Shown here: piece after piece, positions 31,432-41,761 of the stretch
Position numbering within the stretch: position 1 is the first letter of the stretch
How the letters are laid out: each line of letters begins with the position of its first letter
DNA from: Lachnospiraceae bacterium
GTDB lineage: Bacteria > Bacillota > Clostridia > Lachnospirales > Lachnospiraceae
Length of the DNA stretch: 43,204 nt
Assembly: GCA_015057035.1 (NCBI GenBank)
Contig: SVFC01000019.1
Span: forward strand, 1-43,204
Reading direction: 5' to 3'
Notes under the pieces: model-generated
Seen by the model: the letters and a program-made list of their open reading frames with translations, nothing else
What the model was told of the DNA's origin: nothing
The model's database searches: none
Program-made: the position numbers and the translations under genes

Positions 31432-33336
31432 TTAGAATTTAAATACTGCAACTCCGTATGGTGCCAAAGGATATGCAAATGAATAAGCTCTTCCATCGCA
31501 TTCTGACTTCTCTGGCTTATAAACAACAGGTCTTTCAGCATCTGTATTATTGTATTCTGCAGACTCGCTATTTAAAATCAGTTTGTGCTGCTTTTTCTTC
31601 AATACGCCAACACGATAGTCGTCTCTTGCCATTGGAGTAAAGTTAATAACAAATAACAGATTGTTCTTACCGTCTTTACTCTTACGAACAAAGCTGAAAA
31701 TACTTCTGTCTCTGTCATCCGCATTAATCCATTCAAATCCATCCCAGCTACTGTCTAATTCATACATACATGGATTCTTTCTGTAAATGTGTAACAGTGC
31801 TTTCATCCAGTCATGAACTTTCTTGTGGTTAGGATTTCCAAGAAGATACCAGTCAAGTTCTCTTTCTTCGCTCCATTCCTGTGCCTGACCAAAATCCTGG
31901 CCCATGAACAGAAGCTTCTTGCCTGCGTGTCCCATCATAAATGTGTATCCACACATGAGGTTCTTGAACTTATCGCCTTCAAGACCTGGCATCTTATTCA
32001 GCATTGAGCATTTCAAATGTACAACTTCGTCATGGGAAAGTACTAAGATATACTTTTCACTACAGTTGTAACTCATAGCAAAGGTCATCTTGTTATGGTT
32101 ATCTTTACGGAAATATGGATCTAATTTCATATAGTCAAGGAAGTCATGCATCCATCCCATATTCCATTTATATGTAAAGTTCAAACCATTATCTTCCGCT
32201 TTTCCAGTAACCATTGGCCACGCTGTTGACTCTTCAGCAATCATCATAGTTCCTGGATTTCTTCCTACCATTAAGGTATTAATATGTTTAAAGAATTCGA
32301 TAGCTTCCAGGTTACCATTGCCGCCATACTGGTTTGCAACCCACTGTCCATCCTTCTTACCGTAATCCAGATATAACATAGAAGCAACTGCGTCTACACG
32401 TAAACCATCAATATGATAATTTTCAATCCACATCAAAGCACTACCAATCAGGAAGTTCTTTACTTCGTTCTTAGCATAGTCAAAAATCTTGGTACCCCAG
32501 TCTGGATGTTCACCTTTACGAGTATCTGCATATTCATAAGTTGGTGTTCCGTCGAACATTGCAAGGCCATGAGCATCTCTTGGAAAATGTGCTGGTACCC
32601 AGTCAAGAATAACACCAATTCCGTTTTTGTGGAACTGATTTACCAGATATGCAAAATCTTCTGGTGTTCCATATCTGGAAGTTGGAGCATAATATCCTGT
32701 TACCTGATATCCCCAGGAACCATCAAATGGATATTCTGAGATACCCATAAGTTCTACGTGAGTATATCCCATGTCTTTTACATATTTCACAAGAGCTTCT
32801 GCCAATTCTCTGTAGGAATAGAAGCCTTCATCTTCTCTTCCTGGATGTCTCATCCAAGAACCGAGATGTACTTCATAGATTGCCATTGGCTTTTCAAAGA
32901 TTTCTTCTTCTGTTGTAGCAGCACGTTCTGCCATCCACGCCTTATCGGTCCATTTGAAATGATCCACATCAAACACTACAGAAGCTGTTTCTGGACGCAT
33001 CTGCGCATATGTAGCATATGGGTCAGATTTGTAGTGTTTTGAACCATCTTTGGCATGAATCAGGAATTTGTATAATGCGCCCTGCTGCACACCTGGAACA
33101 AAGATCTCGTAAACACCCATTGTTGTTGGCTCAACTCTGGTCATCTCATGTGCCCATTCGTTCCAGCCATTAAAATCACCAATTACAAATACTCTTTCTG
33201 CATTTGGTGCCCATACAGTAAAACAAACCCCTTTTTCACCGTCTCTGTCCTGCAAATGTGCACCCATCTTACGGTAAATGTCGTAGTGTGTTGCCTGTCC
33301 AAACAGGTAACAGTCCATGTCAGTAAAAAAACTCAT
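31432..33336 (-). CDS. glgB: 1,4-alpha-glucan branching enzyme
   Basis: GlgB introduces alpha-1,6 branches into glycogen. The 634-residue protein has an N-terminal CBM48 domain (about 10-130, VCFTVWAPNAERVFVIGDFN) and a GH13 barrel. The catalytic residues lie in GLRVDAVASMLYLDYG (nucleophile Asp), MIAEESTAWP (acid/base Glu) and LSHDEVVH (transition-state Asp). A C-terminal all-beta domain ends the protein. I choose the ATG at 33336, which has GGAGGAGAGT upstream. A frame extension to 33357 would overlap the upstream gene and that site. No other glycogen gene is present; the neighbour upstream is the TPR/P-loop protein, 13 bases away and co-transcribed. Confidence 0.95.
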   Translation of the reverse strand: MSFFTDMDCYLFGQATHYDIYRKMGAHLQDRDGEKGVCFTVWAPNAERVFVIGDFNGWNEWAHEMTRVEPTTMGVYEIFVPGVQQGALYKFLIHAKDGSKHYKSDPYATYAQMRPETASVVFDVDHFKWTDKAWMAERAATTEEEIFEKPMAIYEVHLGSWMRHPGREDEGFYSYRELAEALVKYVKDMGYTHVELMGISEYPFDGSWGYQVTGYYAPTSRYGTPEDFAYLVNQFHKNGIGVILDWVPAHFPRDAHGLAMFDGTPTYEYADTRKGEHPDWGTKIFDYAKNEVKNFLIGSALMWIENYHIDGLRVDAVASMLYLDYGKKDGQWVANQYGGNGNLEAIEFFKHINTLMVGRNPGTMMIAEESTAWPMVTGKAEDNGLNFTYKWNMGWMHDFLDYMKLDPYFRKDNHNKMTFAMSYNCSEKYILVLSHDEVVHLKCSMLNKMPGLEGDKFKNLMCGYTFMMGHAGKKLLFMGQDFGQAQEWSEERELDWYLLGNPNHKKVHDWMKALLHIYRKNPCMYELDSSWDGFEWINADDRDRSIFSFVRKSKDGKNNLLFVINFTPMARDDYRVGVLKKKQHKLILNSESAEYNNTDAERPVVYKPEKSECDGRAYSFAYPLAPYGVAVFKF

Positions 33337-33349
33337 ACTCTCCTCCATT

Positions 33350-35689
33350 TTATTCAAAATCTTTTTCTCTTAACACAATTTTCTCATCATCTGTATAACG
33401 ATTTGCAGTTAAGATGCCTATGAACTTACGAAGACCACTATGTGCTTCACAATCAATCGCTCCATCAATGATTTCCTTGATCTCTTCTAACTTCGTTGCC
33501 TGATCAAGTTTTTCGATGGAAGTAATTCTATTGTGAAGAGCCAGGACAGCCATTTCATCAATCACATATCCCAGTTCATTTGCATACGCGCTTGCAAAAG
33601 TAACAAAATCTTCTACTTTAAAGAGAGGCACTGTAACCGTTTCTGTAAAACGTTTTGCAAAACTATCATCAACCGATAACGCTTTTTCAATTCCAGCTGC
33701 GGTATCTTCAATAATGACAAGCGTTCCACTAGTATCCTGCTCTAATAAAAGAGATAATGCAACAGCAGTCTGACGATTAATCTCTCCTGCTTTCTCAATA
33801 ATCAGGCATCCGCCCGCAACCTTTTTGAGAAGCTGCTGAATATCTTTTTTATTTAAGGCTTCCGCGTAAATCTTGCCAACTTTGCCGTTTGGATGACCAC
33901 ATTCTTTTTGCAGTACACGAATAATACTTGTTGCCAGCATGGTCTTACCACAGCCTTCGCTACCCTGAATAATGAGATGCGCTTTCTCGTGCTCCATAAT
34001 TCCTTCCAAGGCTTTACACAACTGTGCTTCCATTCCTCTAACTGGAACAAAGTAAGAGAATATGGCCTTCTGGTCCTCCGTTAATCCTTCTTCTCTTGCA
34101 GGTTCCGCTTCCTCTGGGGATTCTTCCACTTTCTGCTCAACAATAGGATTCATCTTAATCTCCGGCATTGTCTCTTCCTGAGAATCTTCCTCTAACTCAA
34201 CAATCGGTTCTGGAATAAGTTCTTCCGTATCTTCCTCGATAACTTCCTCTATCGGTTCATCTGTGGTTTCTGGAACAGCCATCGGCACATCTTCATCGTC
34301 CTGAATTAAATCTGCCACCGCAGCTTTAATCTGTTCTAAATCGTCATCCTCCATTCGGATTGTCTGTCCTAAGCGAACCTCTGCTGCAATCTCTGCTGCC
34401 AAACGATCATTTTCTGTGCTTAAACGCTGTATTTCTTCATCCAAAATAGCATTTGCTTTCTGGATATACTGTTCCTCTAACATCTCCTGTGGTGTTACGC
34501 CAGCCTCAATCTTAGGTAAAACAGTATTCAGCCTTTCCATAATGCCTTCCGCTTCCTGAAGGGCACGGGCTTTCGCAGAATCCAGTTTTCTCTGTTCCGC
34601 TTCCTGAAGAGCTGTTTCTGCAGCACGTTTTGTCTTCTCCCACTCTTCAAGAACTTCTGCGATTGTCATCTGACCTGTAATCTGTTGTTCCAGACGGGCC
34701 TTCTCGTTCATCACCAGACTCATCTGACCATCATATTCTTCTCCAAGAAGCTCCTGAAAATTAATCTTAAGAGATCCGTCAATTTCCTCATCTGTTTCAA
34801 TATGCTGAACCTCTTCTACCACAGGTTCCTCTATTGGAAGATTCAAATATGGAATATCTTCCACGATTTTCTTAATGCTATCCATGGTTCCTACTACAGT
34901 TTCTTTCTCTGTAGCTTCCATGATTTGCTGCATTCCTTTTGCAATCTCTTCCTGAAGGTTTGTAGTATTAAATCTGCTTGGATTTAATGTAATCTGTGGA
35001 ATTGCCACGGTCTCGTGAACATACTCCCCAGCTCTTTCCATCTCTTCCGCTCCGATTACCGTCTTTCCTTCTTTTTCATGACGGAATCTGCGATACTTCT
35101 CTTCCTGCGCCTTTGTCAATGGCTGATACAGCATCTTAAGTTCCAATGCTCTCTCCACGTATGGACCATCTCCAAACCAAAGAATCAACTCATCGCAGGA
35201 ATCGATGCATTTCTCAACTTCACCCGTCTTATGATACAGACATGCAAGTTCAAATGCCCACTCTTCGGTGTATTCCTGCTCCTTCAAATCTTCCAGGATT
35301 GGAATCAATTCTCTAGGTGTAGCATTCTGGGCCTTGCGGATATTATACTGTAAAACATATCGTTGATTGTCATGAGGAGCAATATCAACAAATTCATCAT
35401 AATACTCTTGCGCTCCTTCAAAATCTCCCATAGCAATGGCAACCTCTGCCAATCTGTAAATAATGGTTCTGCCAATAGGAGAGCGGTCATATGCATTCAG
35501 CAAAATCTCTCTGCTATCGTCAAATCTGCCTACTTTTTCGTAGATTTCTCCTGCCTTTACGAGAGCATTCACATTTTTCACTTTATTCCAATTAATTGAA
35601 TCTGCAATTTCCGCTGCTTCTTCATATTTTCCTTCCAGACACAGCGCCTTTAACTGATCCAACTTTAAACTATATTCGTACTTATCCAA
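33350..35689 (-). CDS. TPR / coiled-coil / P-loop ATPase-like protein of unknown function
   Basis: This 779-residue cytoplasmic protein has three parts. Residues about 1-200 are TPR-like helical repeats (CLEGKYEEAAEIA, KVGRFDDSREILLNAY, AMGDFEGAQEYYDEF, KTGEVEKCIDSCDE). A middle region contains a coiled coil (about 320-450) and a Glu/Pro-rich stretch (about 470-550). From about 560 there is an AAA-like ATPase domain with Walker A GSEGCGKTML (about 575-584), a Walker-B-like CLIIEKAGEI and DDSFAKRFTE. I do not recognise a named family. It starts at a TTG (35689) with AGGTGA upstream, has its own promoter, and is co-transcribed with glgB. A scaffold or remodelling role is possible. Confidence 0.8.
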   Translation of the reverse strand: MDKYEYSLKLDQLKALCLEGKYEEAAEIADSINWNKVKNVNALVKAGEIYEKVGRFDDSREILLNAYDRSPIGRTIIYRLAEVAIAMGDFEGAQEYYDEFVDIAPHDNQRYVLQYNIRKAQNATPRELIPILEDLKEQEYTEEWAFELACLYHKTGEVEKCIDSCDELILWFGDGPYVERALELKMLYQPLTKAQEEKYRRFRHEKEGKTVIGAEEMERAGEYVHETVAIPQITLNPSRFNTTNLQEEIAKGMQQIMEATEKETVVGTMDSIKKIVEDIPYLNLPIEEPVVEEVQHIETDEEIDGSLKINFQELLGEEYDGQMSLVMNEKARLEQQITGQMTIAEVLEEWEKTKRAAETALQEAEQRKLDSAKARALQEAEGIMERLNTVLPKIEAGVTPQEMLEEQYIQKANAILDEEIQRLSTENDRLAAEIAAEVRLGQTIRMEDDDLEQIKAAVADLIQDDEDVPMAVPETTDEPIEEVIEEDTEELIPEPIVELEEDSQEETMPEIKMNPIVEQKVEESPEEAEPAREEGLTEDQKAIFSYFVPVRGMEAQLCKALEGIMEHEKAHLIIQGSEGCGKTMLATSIIRVLQKECGHPNGKVGKIYAEALNKKDIQQLLKKVAGGCLIIEKAGEINRQTAVALSLLLEQDTSGTLVIIEDTAAGIEKALSVDDSFAKRFTETVTVPLFKVEDFVTFASAYANELGYVIDEMAVLALHNRITSIEKLDQATKLEEIKEIIDGAIDCEAHSGLRKFIGILTANRYTDDEKIVLREKDFE

Positions 35690-35749
35690 TTATATCACCT
35701 CTATATACAACAAGTTCTTGTGTAAAAAAAGTTGCAATTACCTAGTATT

Positions 35750-35778
35750 AGTGTACCATAGGGGCATTCAGATGTCAA
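35750..35778 (-). promoter_or_regulatory. Sigma-A promoter of the TPR/P-loop-glgB operon
   Basis: On the minus strand a consensus TTGACA (35773-35778) is followed after 17 bases by TACACT (35750-35755, four of six). It lies about 60 bases before the TTG start. Confidence 0.65.
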
Positions 35779-35796
35779 AAAAATCTACATAAGAAA

Positions 35797-35834
35797 AGGC
35801 ATAAAACAAACAACTTTTTGCTCGTTCTATGCCT
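35797..35834 (-). terminator. Intrinsic terminator of the AI-2E-family exporter gene
   Basis: Arms AGGCATAAAAC (35797-35807) and GTTCTATGCCT (35824-35834) pair with one mismatch. On the minus strand the hairpin is followed by TTTTCTT. It starts 7 bases after the stop codon. Confidence 0.8.
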
Positions 35835-35840
35835 CATTTT

Positions 35841-37160
35841 TTATTGCTCTTTTTCTTCTACTTTTTCTTCTTTTTCTACTGGTTTCTCTTCCTCATAAAT
35901 CATCTCTTTTGTCTGAGAATCAATATAAAGCAACTTCACGTAATCGTCCGTATCGGAAGAAAGTTTTCGTTTCTCCATGCGGTACTTGATAATCTCCTGG
36001 AAAATATAATAGATTACCGCAAATACCGGAACACCCAAAAGCATTCCAAAGAATCCAAACAACCCACCTGCCACAAGGATTGCAAAAAGCACCCAGAAGG
36101 AAGACAGACCTGTTGTATCGCCCAGAATCTTTGGTCCAATAATATTTCCATCCACCTGCTGCAAAATCAGAATGAAAATCGCCAGATATAATCCATGGAT
36201 TGGACTCTGAATCAGTACAATTAATATGGATGGTATTGCACCGATAAAAGGACCAAAAAACGGAATTACATTAGTTACACCAACAATTACTGCAACCAAA
36301 AGCGGACTTGGAATTCTTAAAATCAAACAGCCAATGTAACAAATAATACCGATGATTGCCGAATCCAATATCTTTCCAATAATAAATCCACCAAAGATTT
36401 CATTGGATTTTCTTAATGTATTAATAATTCGATTTCCTTTTTTTGCAGGGAAAAATGCATAGATTACTTTCTTTCCCTGACCAATTAAGGTTTCCTGAAT
36501 AGACATTACATAAACTACAACAATAATACCGATAATGAAGTTCAAAAATGTCTTAAATACAGAAAATACTCCAGTGGTAATCTGCGTAATATACTGCTGC
36601 ACCAATGGAAGCAAATCATTTTTTGCCCATGTCTCCAATGCTGCAGTAAAATCGGTAAGGTACTCACCAAACATAACAAATATCGTAGTATCCTTAATTC
36701 CGATATCCTCTATCCAAGCAATAAAGGAAGTTACGTATTTTGACATATTATGTACTAATGTAATAATACTACTTCCTATCGCAGGAGCTAAGATTGAAAC
36801 AAACAACCCAATCAAGACAAAGAAAAATACTAACGCGCCTGTAATACCAATCCCTCTTGCGAAATCCTTACAGGTATTCTCCTTTAAACCTATCTTAATC
36901 ATCAGTTTAAAGACAGGTTTTTCCACAAAATTCTTTACCGGCATTAAAAGATATGCCAATACTAAACCAATGATAATTGGTTCTGCAGATTTCGTAATGG
37001 TCTGCATTACCCTGGAAATATCATCCATGCGATAAAGTGCAAAGAAGAATAATATACTTGCAGCAATAGTACAAAAGGCAGTAATACCCATTTTCAAGTA
37101 TTTTTTCTCTTCCTTTTTTGTGGTCTTGCTTTTTTCTAATTGATTGTCTTTTTCAGTCAC
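35841..37160 (-). CDS. AI-2E family transporter
   Basis: This 439-residue membrane protein has about eight hydrophobic helices. The family signature region near the C-terminus reads GVTNVIPFFGPFIGAIPS and the later helix holds FWVLFAILVAGGLFGFFGMLLGVP. Members include AI-2 exporter TqsA and Na+/H+ antiporters, so the substrate cannot be predicted. Both termini are charged: a Lys/Glu-rich start (MTEKDNQLEKSKTTKKEEKK) and a Glu/Lys-rich end. The start is a GTG at 37160 with AGGGGGAG upstream, 11 bases after the aconitase stop. The two genes are therefore probably co-transcribed. Confidence 0.92.
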   Translation of the reverse strand: MTEKDNQLEKSKTTKKEEKKYLKMGITAFCTIAASILFFFALYRMDDISRVMQTITKSAEPIIIGLVLAYLLMPVKNFVEKPVFKLMIKIGLKENTCKDFARGIGITGALVFFFVLIGLFVSILAPAIGSSIITLVHNMSKYVTSFIAWIEDIGIKDTTIFVMFGEYLTDFTAALETWAKNDLLPLVQQYITQITTGVFSVFKTFLNFIIGIIVVVYVMSIQETLIGQGKKVIYAFFPAKKGNRIINTLRKSNEIFGGFIIGKILDSAIIGIICYIGCLILRIPSPLLVAVIVGVTNVIPFFGPFIGAIPSILIVLIQSPIHGLYLAIFILILQQVDGNIIGPKILGDTTGLSSFWVLFAILVAGGLFGFFGMLLGVPVFAVIYYIFQEIIKYRMEKRKLSSDTDDYVKLLYIDSQTKEMIYEEEKPVEKEEKVEEKEQ

Positions 37161-37171
37161 TTCTGCTCCCC

Positions 37172-39457
37172 CTAGCCTCTATAGTAATTTATTAAACAAC
37201 CCTTTAAAATAATATCTTTTTCGTCCGGTGTTAATTCGCTCATCTTAAGTGTGAACTCTTTTAACTCTCCGTTCTTCACTACATATGCCTTGAACTCTGT
37301 ACTTCCCTCTTCAATTGCACTCTGAATATCTGGAACAAATAAATAATCTAGATTTTCAAATGGAAGTTCGCCTTCATCAATAATGAATGGAAGCATACCC
37401 CAGTTAATCAGATTTGAACGATATCTCTTGGTTGCATATTCATTCGCAATATTTGCCCAGCCTCCAAGAACCTTCTGACAGGATGCTGCCTGCTCACGAG
37501 CAGATCCATCTCCTGGTTTTACTGCAAAAATAGTACTACCAAATCCTACGTTGCCTTTTCCTACTTCAGGGAAAGTCTTCTGAATTGTAGCCATAATATC
37601 CTTTAACTCATCCACTTCCTCCAATGGGCAGGTTCCATTCTCCACCGCTTTCTGTGCTTTCTGAATCTCCTTCGCACGGCTTACGTACATTGGGTCCTTT
37701 CTAGAAAGAGCGAACTCTGCCAATCCCAATGGATTTGAACGGAATGATGAGGTTTCTCCAGATGGAATCAATTCATCTGTTGTGGTAACAGGATCATGAA
37801 TCTCAGATACTACTTTTAATACCAGGTTCTGTGGCAACGCGCTCATTGCTGGCCAGTCCTTAATGTTTGGACCAAAATGAATATCTACAGATGCATCTGC
37901 TTCACCCTTACTATCAAATACACGATTTGCATAAATTGTTTTATCAAAATAGTATCTTGGCTTGCTGTAGTTTACATCCAAATCCGCTGCAGATGTGAGA
38001 TATCCCTTGTTTGCTGCAGTAGCTGCAATAGAACGGGCATCCATAAGTGCAACAGAAGAAATCTGTCCATTCTGAACCTTAGAGCCTTCACGGTTAGGGA
38101 AGTTTCTGGTTGAATGACGGATAGAAAATGCATTGTTTGCTGGTGTATCTCCTGCGCCAAAGCATGGTCCACAGAAAGCTGTTTTCACCACCGCACCTGC
38201 TGCCATAAGTTTTGCAACTGCACCATTCTTAACCAATTCCATATATACTGGAGTAGATGCTGGATATACACTAAGTGTAAACTCATCTGCACCAATAGAA
38301 TTGCCATTTAAGATGTCTGCTGCGTCACAGATATTTTCAAAGCCTCCACCTGCACAGCCTGCAATAATACCTTGATCAACATACAATCTGCCATTACGAA
38401 CCTTGCTCTTTAAGTCAAGCTTCACCTTACCATCAAAGCTTACTTCTGCACGCTTCTCACAGTCATCTAAGATATCCATAAGATTTGCATTCAGTTCATC
38501 AATGGTATATACATTACTTGGATGGAATGGCATAGCAATCATTGGCTTAATCTGACTTAAATCCAGCTCAATAAAGCTGTCATAATATGCCACTGCTCCA
38601 GGATTTAATTCTTTATACTCTTCTTCTCTTCCATGAATTTCGTAGAACTCTTCTACCTTGCTGTCCGTTTTCCAAATAGAAGACAAACAGGTGGTTTCTG
38701 TAGTCATAACATCCACACCGATACGGAAATCTACACTTAAGTTATCCACACCTGGTCCCACGAATTCCATTACTTTGTTCTTAACAAAGCCATTACCAAA
38801 TACTTCACCAATAATCGCCAGTGCAACGTCCTGAGGACCTACACCAATCATTGGCTTTCCTGTAAGGTATATACCTACAACATCTGGCATATCGATATCG
38901 TAAGTTTTATTCAATAACTGTTTTACCAGCTCTGGTCCACCTTCGCCTACTGCCATAGTTCCCAACGCACCATAGCGAGTATGGGAATCAGAACCAAGTA
39001 TCATCTTGCCTCCGCCGGCAAGCATCTCTCTTGCAAACTGATGAATTACAGCCTGATGAGGTGGCACATAGACTCCACCGTATTTTTTCGCACAGGTCAG
39101 TCCAAACATGTGGTCATCTTCATTAATAGTTCCACCTACAGCACAGAGACTATTGTGGCAGTTGGTAAGAACATATGGCATTGGGAATTTCTCAAGTCCT
39201 GATGCTCTTGCAGTCTGAATAATACCTACAAATGTAATATCATGAGATGTTAATTTATCAAATTTAATCTGGAGTTTCTTCATGCTTCCAGATGTATTAT
39301 GATCCTTTAAAATACCATAGGCAATGGTATTCTCCTTCGCCTCTTCTTTTGTAACTGCCTTACCTGTTTTGGAGGCAATCGCTGCAGCTGCATCATTAGA
39401 ATCCAGCACAACTTCGTTGCCATTTAACAAATAAGCGCCTTGCTTATATAACTTCAT
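37172..39457 (-). CDS. Aconitate hydratase family protein
   Basis: This iron-sulfur enzyme of the aconitase family probably interconverts citrate and isocitrate. The 761-residue protein matches the size of mitochondrial-type aconitase and not the larger AcnA. Cluster cysteines are seen in [11 protein letters not shown] (about residue 368) and [12 protein letters not shown] (about 428-431), with the latter followed by [15 protein letters not shown]. The N-terminal [13 protein letters not shown] is the substrate-binding region, and the swivel domain at the C-terminus contains [13 protein letters not shown]. Many Clostridia carry this enzyme for glutamate synthesis with citrate synthase and isocitrate dehydrogenase, which are not in this window. 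It has a good promoter. Confidence 0.9.
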   Translation of the reverse strand: MKLYKQGAYLLNGNEVVLDSNDAAAAIASKTGKAVTKEEAKENTIAYGILKDHNTSGSMKKLQIKFDKLTSHDITFVGIIQTARASGLEKFPMPYVLTNCHNSLCAVGGTINEDDHMFGLTCAKKYGGVYVPPHQAVIHQFAREMLAGGGKMILGSDSHTRYGALGTMAVGEGGPELVKQLLNKTYDIDMPDVVGIYLTGKPMIGVGPQDVALAIIGEVFGNGFVKNKVMEFVGPGVDNLSVDFRIGVDVMTTETTCLSSIWKTDSKVEEFYEIHGREEEYKELNPGAVAYYDSFIELDLSQIKPMIAMPFHPSNVYTIDELNANLMDILDDCEKRAEVSFDGKVKLDLKSKVRNGRLYVDQGIIAGCAGGGFENICDAADILNGNSIGADEFTLSVYPASTPVYMELVKNGAVAKLMAAGAVVKTAFCGPCFGAGDTPANNAFSIRHSTRNFPNREGSKVQNGQISSVALMDARSIAATAANKGYLTSAADLDVNYSKPRYYFDKTIYANRVFDSKGEADASVDIHFGPNIKDWPAMSALPQNLVLKVVSEIHDPVTTTDELIPSGETSSFRSNPLGLAEFALSRKDPMYVSRAKEIQKAQKAVENGTCPLEEVDELKDIMATIQKTFPEVGKGNVGFGSTIFAVKPGDGSAREQAASCQKVLGGWANIANEYATKRYRSNLINWGMLPFIIDEGELPFENLDYLFVPDIQSAIEEGSTEFKAYVVKNGELKEFTLKMSELTPDEKDIILKGCLINYYRG

Positions 39458-39489
39458 AAGCCTATCCTCCTACTATCTTTCTGTATAGA

Positions 39490-39518
39490 ATTATAGCCAC
39501 TCCCCCCTTGCAAATCAA
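39490..39518 (-). promoter_or_regulatory. Sigma-A promoter of the aconitase gene
   Basis: On the minus strand TTGATT (39513-39518) and consensus TATAAT (39490-39495) are 17 bases apart. The -35 sits in the palindrome CCTTGATTTGCAAGG, a possible regulator site. Confidence 0.7.
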
Positions 39519-39542
39519 GGGCTTTCATCATTCTAATTAGTT

Positions 39543-40925
39543 CTATCTACTATTCACTACAGGAAAGACCATTTGAGCAATAAACAACTCTCCTTCTATA
39601 CGGATTTTAAATTTTCCACCCATTAAATTGGCAATATTTTTTGCAATGGATAATCCTAAACCACTGCCTTCCGTAGTTCTAGAAACCTCTCCTCTAACGA
39701 AGCGTTCTGTTAAGTCCTGATATGTGGTATGTGACACCGCAATGTGATTCTTAGTTATGTTTTTAATCGTAAATACCGCTTGTTTTTTCTCCACATACAA
39801 TTCCACATAAACTTTCGTGCCCTCTAAAGCGTATTTTGCAGCGTTTGTATATAGATTCTCAATTGCGCGATACAAATAGCGACCATCTGCTTCTATCATA
39901 ACTGGTGCCGATGGCATCTTTGTCACAATTGTGAGATTTCTCTGCTCAAATCTCTCATTAAACTCTCCACCTGTTTGATATAAAAGTTCCAGAAAATCAA
40001 TTTTCTGTATATCCAATTTAACATTTCCTGAACTAATTTTTGATGCTTCTACTAAATCCTCTGTCAAGGTTTTAAGTCTTTGTGCCTTTTCCCCAATGAT
40101 GCGGATATAGTTATTGGCTTTCTCATTCTCTAACTCTTCTCTTCGTAATAATTCTACATAGTTCACAATAGAAGTAAGAGGTGTCTTAATATCGTGAGAA
40201 ACATTCGTAATCAGGTCCGCTTTCATTCTTTCATCTCGAATTCTAGCCTCTACGGTCGCTTTAAGTCCTGCCTGAATTCGATTAATCGCCTCTGCCATTT
40301 CCATTTCCTGGCCATGAAACTCTCGAAGATCAAGTTTCATCTCAAGTTGACCATCTGCCATCATATCCAGAGCTTCCTTAATTTTTGCCTGTTCCTGAGC
40401 CTTTCTGCTTATTTCAGGAAGTCCTTTTCCTTTTTCATAATTCTGCAAAATACGCCATCCCATATGAATCAGCGACTTTGACTTAATCTGTTTTGTTACT
40501 ATTCTACGGTAAACGCTAGATGCAGTTCCCACGATTATCACATCTATCAGATAGATCACAGTTGCAATCATAACTGATAAACCGGCCAAAGAAAAATCCG
40601 CAATATCTATTCCATTAATTAAGGATACCAACGCGGAAAAAATGATTGCCGCTCCAACAAGCAAGACCTCCAAAAAAACTCGATCCACAATTCTTTCTTT
40701 GGCATATCCTTTCGCTATAATTGCTTCATATTTACAATAAATTATAAAAGAACCGATGGCTCCTATCATTGCAATTAAAGAAACTATCAAATATCCAATC
40801 TCATTTCTATCTGGATTTCTTAAGATAATATAATCATATGCATATATACTTATAGCAGTAGCTATTGCGCAACCTTGATGTAAAATCAAATAGAACAGTC
40901 TGCGGTCCTTTATGTTTTTCTTCAT
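39543..40925 (-). CDS. Sensor histidine kinase
   Basis: This 460-residue membrane kinase has four N-terminal hydrophobic helices (about residues 10-155) with very short loops, so no large extracellular sensor. A short linker follows, then HisKA with the phospho-accepting histidine at about 244 (VSHDIKTPLTSIVNY) and an HATPase domain with N-box NLYTNAAKYAL and G-box GSGLGLSIAKN. Sensing of membrane state or envelope stress is plausible from the topology, but the signal is unknown. The start is the ATG at 40925 with AGGA upstream; a TTG six bases earlier is in frame. It lies 8 bases after the response regulator gene and is co-transcribed with it. Confidence 0.93.
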   Translation of the reverse strand: MKKNIKDRRLFYLILHQGCAIATAISIYAYDYIILRNPDRNEIGYLIVSLIAMIGAIGSFIIYCKYEAIIAKGYAKERIVDRVFLEVLLVGAAIIFSALVSLINGIDIADFSLAGLSVMIATVIYLIDVIIVGTASSVYRRIVTKQIKSKSLIHMGWRILQNYEKGKGLPEISRKAQEQAKIKEALDMMADGQLEMKLDLREFHGQEMEMAEAINRIQAGLKATVEARIRDERMKADLITNVSHDIKTPLTSIVNYVELLRREELENEKANNYIRIIGEKAQRLKTLTEDLVEASKISSGNVKLDIQKIDFLELLYQTGGEFNERFEQRNLTIVTKMPSAPVMIEADGRYLYRAIENLYTNAAKYALEGTKVYVELYVEKKQAVFTIKNITKNHIAVSHTTYQDLTERFVRGEVSRTTEGSGLGLSIAKNIANLMGGKFKIRIEGELFIAQMVFPVVNSR

Positions 40926-40933
40926 AACCAATC

Positions 40934-41623
40934 CTACTCTTTATTATCAATTTTGTATCCAACACCCCATACAACTTTAAGATAACGAGGTTCCTTTGGA
41001 TTTATCTCTATTTTTTCCCTAATATGTCTAATATGTACTGCTACTGTGTTGTCTGCACCAATAGCCTCCTCATTCCAGATGTTTTCATAAATCTGATTGA
41101 TGGAATATACTTTTCCTTTATTCTTCACAAGGAGCAACAGAATATTGTACTCGATTGGAGTAAGTTTGATTTCTTCCCCATCAATACTTACTTTCTTTAA
41201 GTCATCCTCGATTACCAGGCCACCCACTTCATAACGAGATTCCTTTTCTTCTTTGCTAGACAACTGAGTAGATCTTCTAAGTTGTGATTTGACACGGGCA
41301 ACTAGCTCCAATGGATTAAATGGCTTTGTCATATAATCATCCGCGCCAACATTCAATCCTAAAATCTTATCTGCGTCTTCTGTCTTGGCAGACAAAATAA
41401 TAATTGGCAGGTTACTTTCTTTTCGTATCTGAAGCGTAGCACGAATGCCATCTAATTTAGGCATCATGACATCTATAATCATCAAATCAATCTCTTTATT
41501 CTGAATCGCTTCGATGGCCTCTTCCCCATCATAGGCTTTCTCCACTTCAAACCCTTCCTGCTCCAAATAAATCTCTATTGCATCTACGATTTCTCTATCA
41601 TCATCACATACTAAAATTCTCAT
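40934..41623 (-). CDS. OmpR-family response regulator
   Basis: This 229-residue regulator has a receiver domain with the acidic cluster CDDDRE, the phospho-accepting Asp51 in IIDVMMPKLDG, and the Lys of YMTKPFNP. A winged-helix DNA-binding domain follows, with KLTPIEYNILLLLVKNKGKV, the recognition helix near NTVAVHIRHIREKIE and the terminal VWGVGYKID. The partner is the kinase encoded directly downstream. I choose the ATG at 41623, which is 8 bases from AAAGGA; two ATGs at 41632 and 41629 overlap that site. The pair has a TATAAT at about 41655 without a clear -35. Targets are not visible. Confidence 0.94.
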   Translation of the reverse strand: MRILVCDDDREIVDAIEIYLEQEGFEVEKAYDGEEAIEAIQNKEIDLMIIDVMMPKLDGIRATLQIRKESNLPIIILSAKTEDADKILGLNVGADDYMTKPFNPLELVARVKSQLRRSTQLSSKEEKESRYEVGGLVIEDDLKKVSIDGEEIKLTPIEYNILLLLVKNKGKVYSINQIYENIWNEEAIGADNTVAVHIRHIREKIEINPKEPRYLKVVWGVGYKIDNKE

Positions 41624-41706
41624 AGCCATCATCCTTTCCCCTAGATAATTTTATTATAATTTCATTCTACCAAATTTTCTCAGAAAAGAAACTTAAGAAT
41701 ATATTA

Positions 41707-41739
41707 AAATCGCAGTATTATTTATGAATACTGCGATTT
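41707..41739 (-). terminator. Intrinsic terminator of the coiled-coil protein gene
   Basis: A perfect 13-bp stem (AAATCGCAGTATT with AATACTGCGATTT) has a 7-base loop and is followed on the minus strand by TTAATAT. It starts 22 bases after the stop at 41762. Confidence 0.8.
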
Positions 41740-41761
41740 ATATCTATTACTTAACCATATA

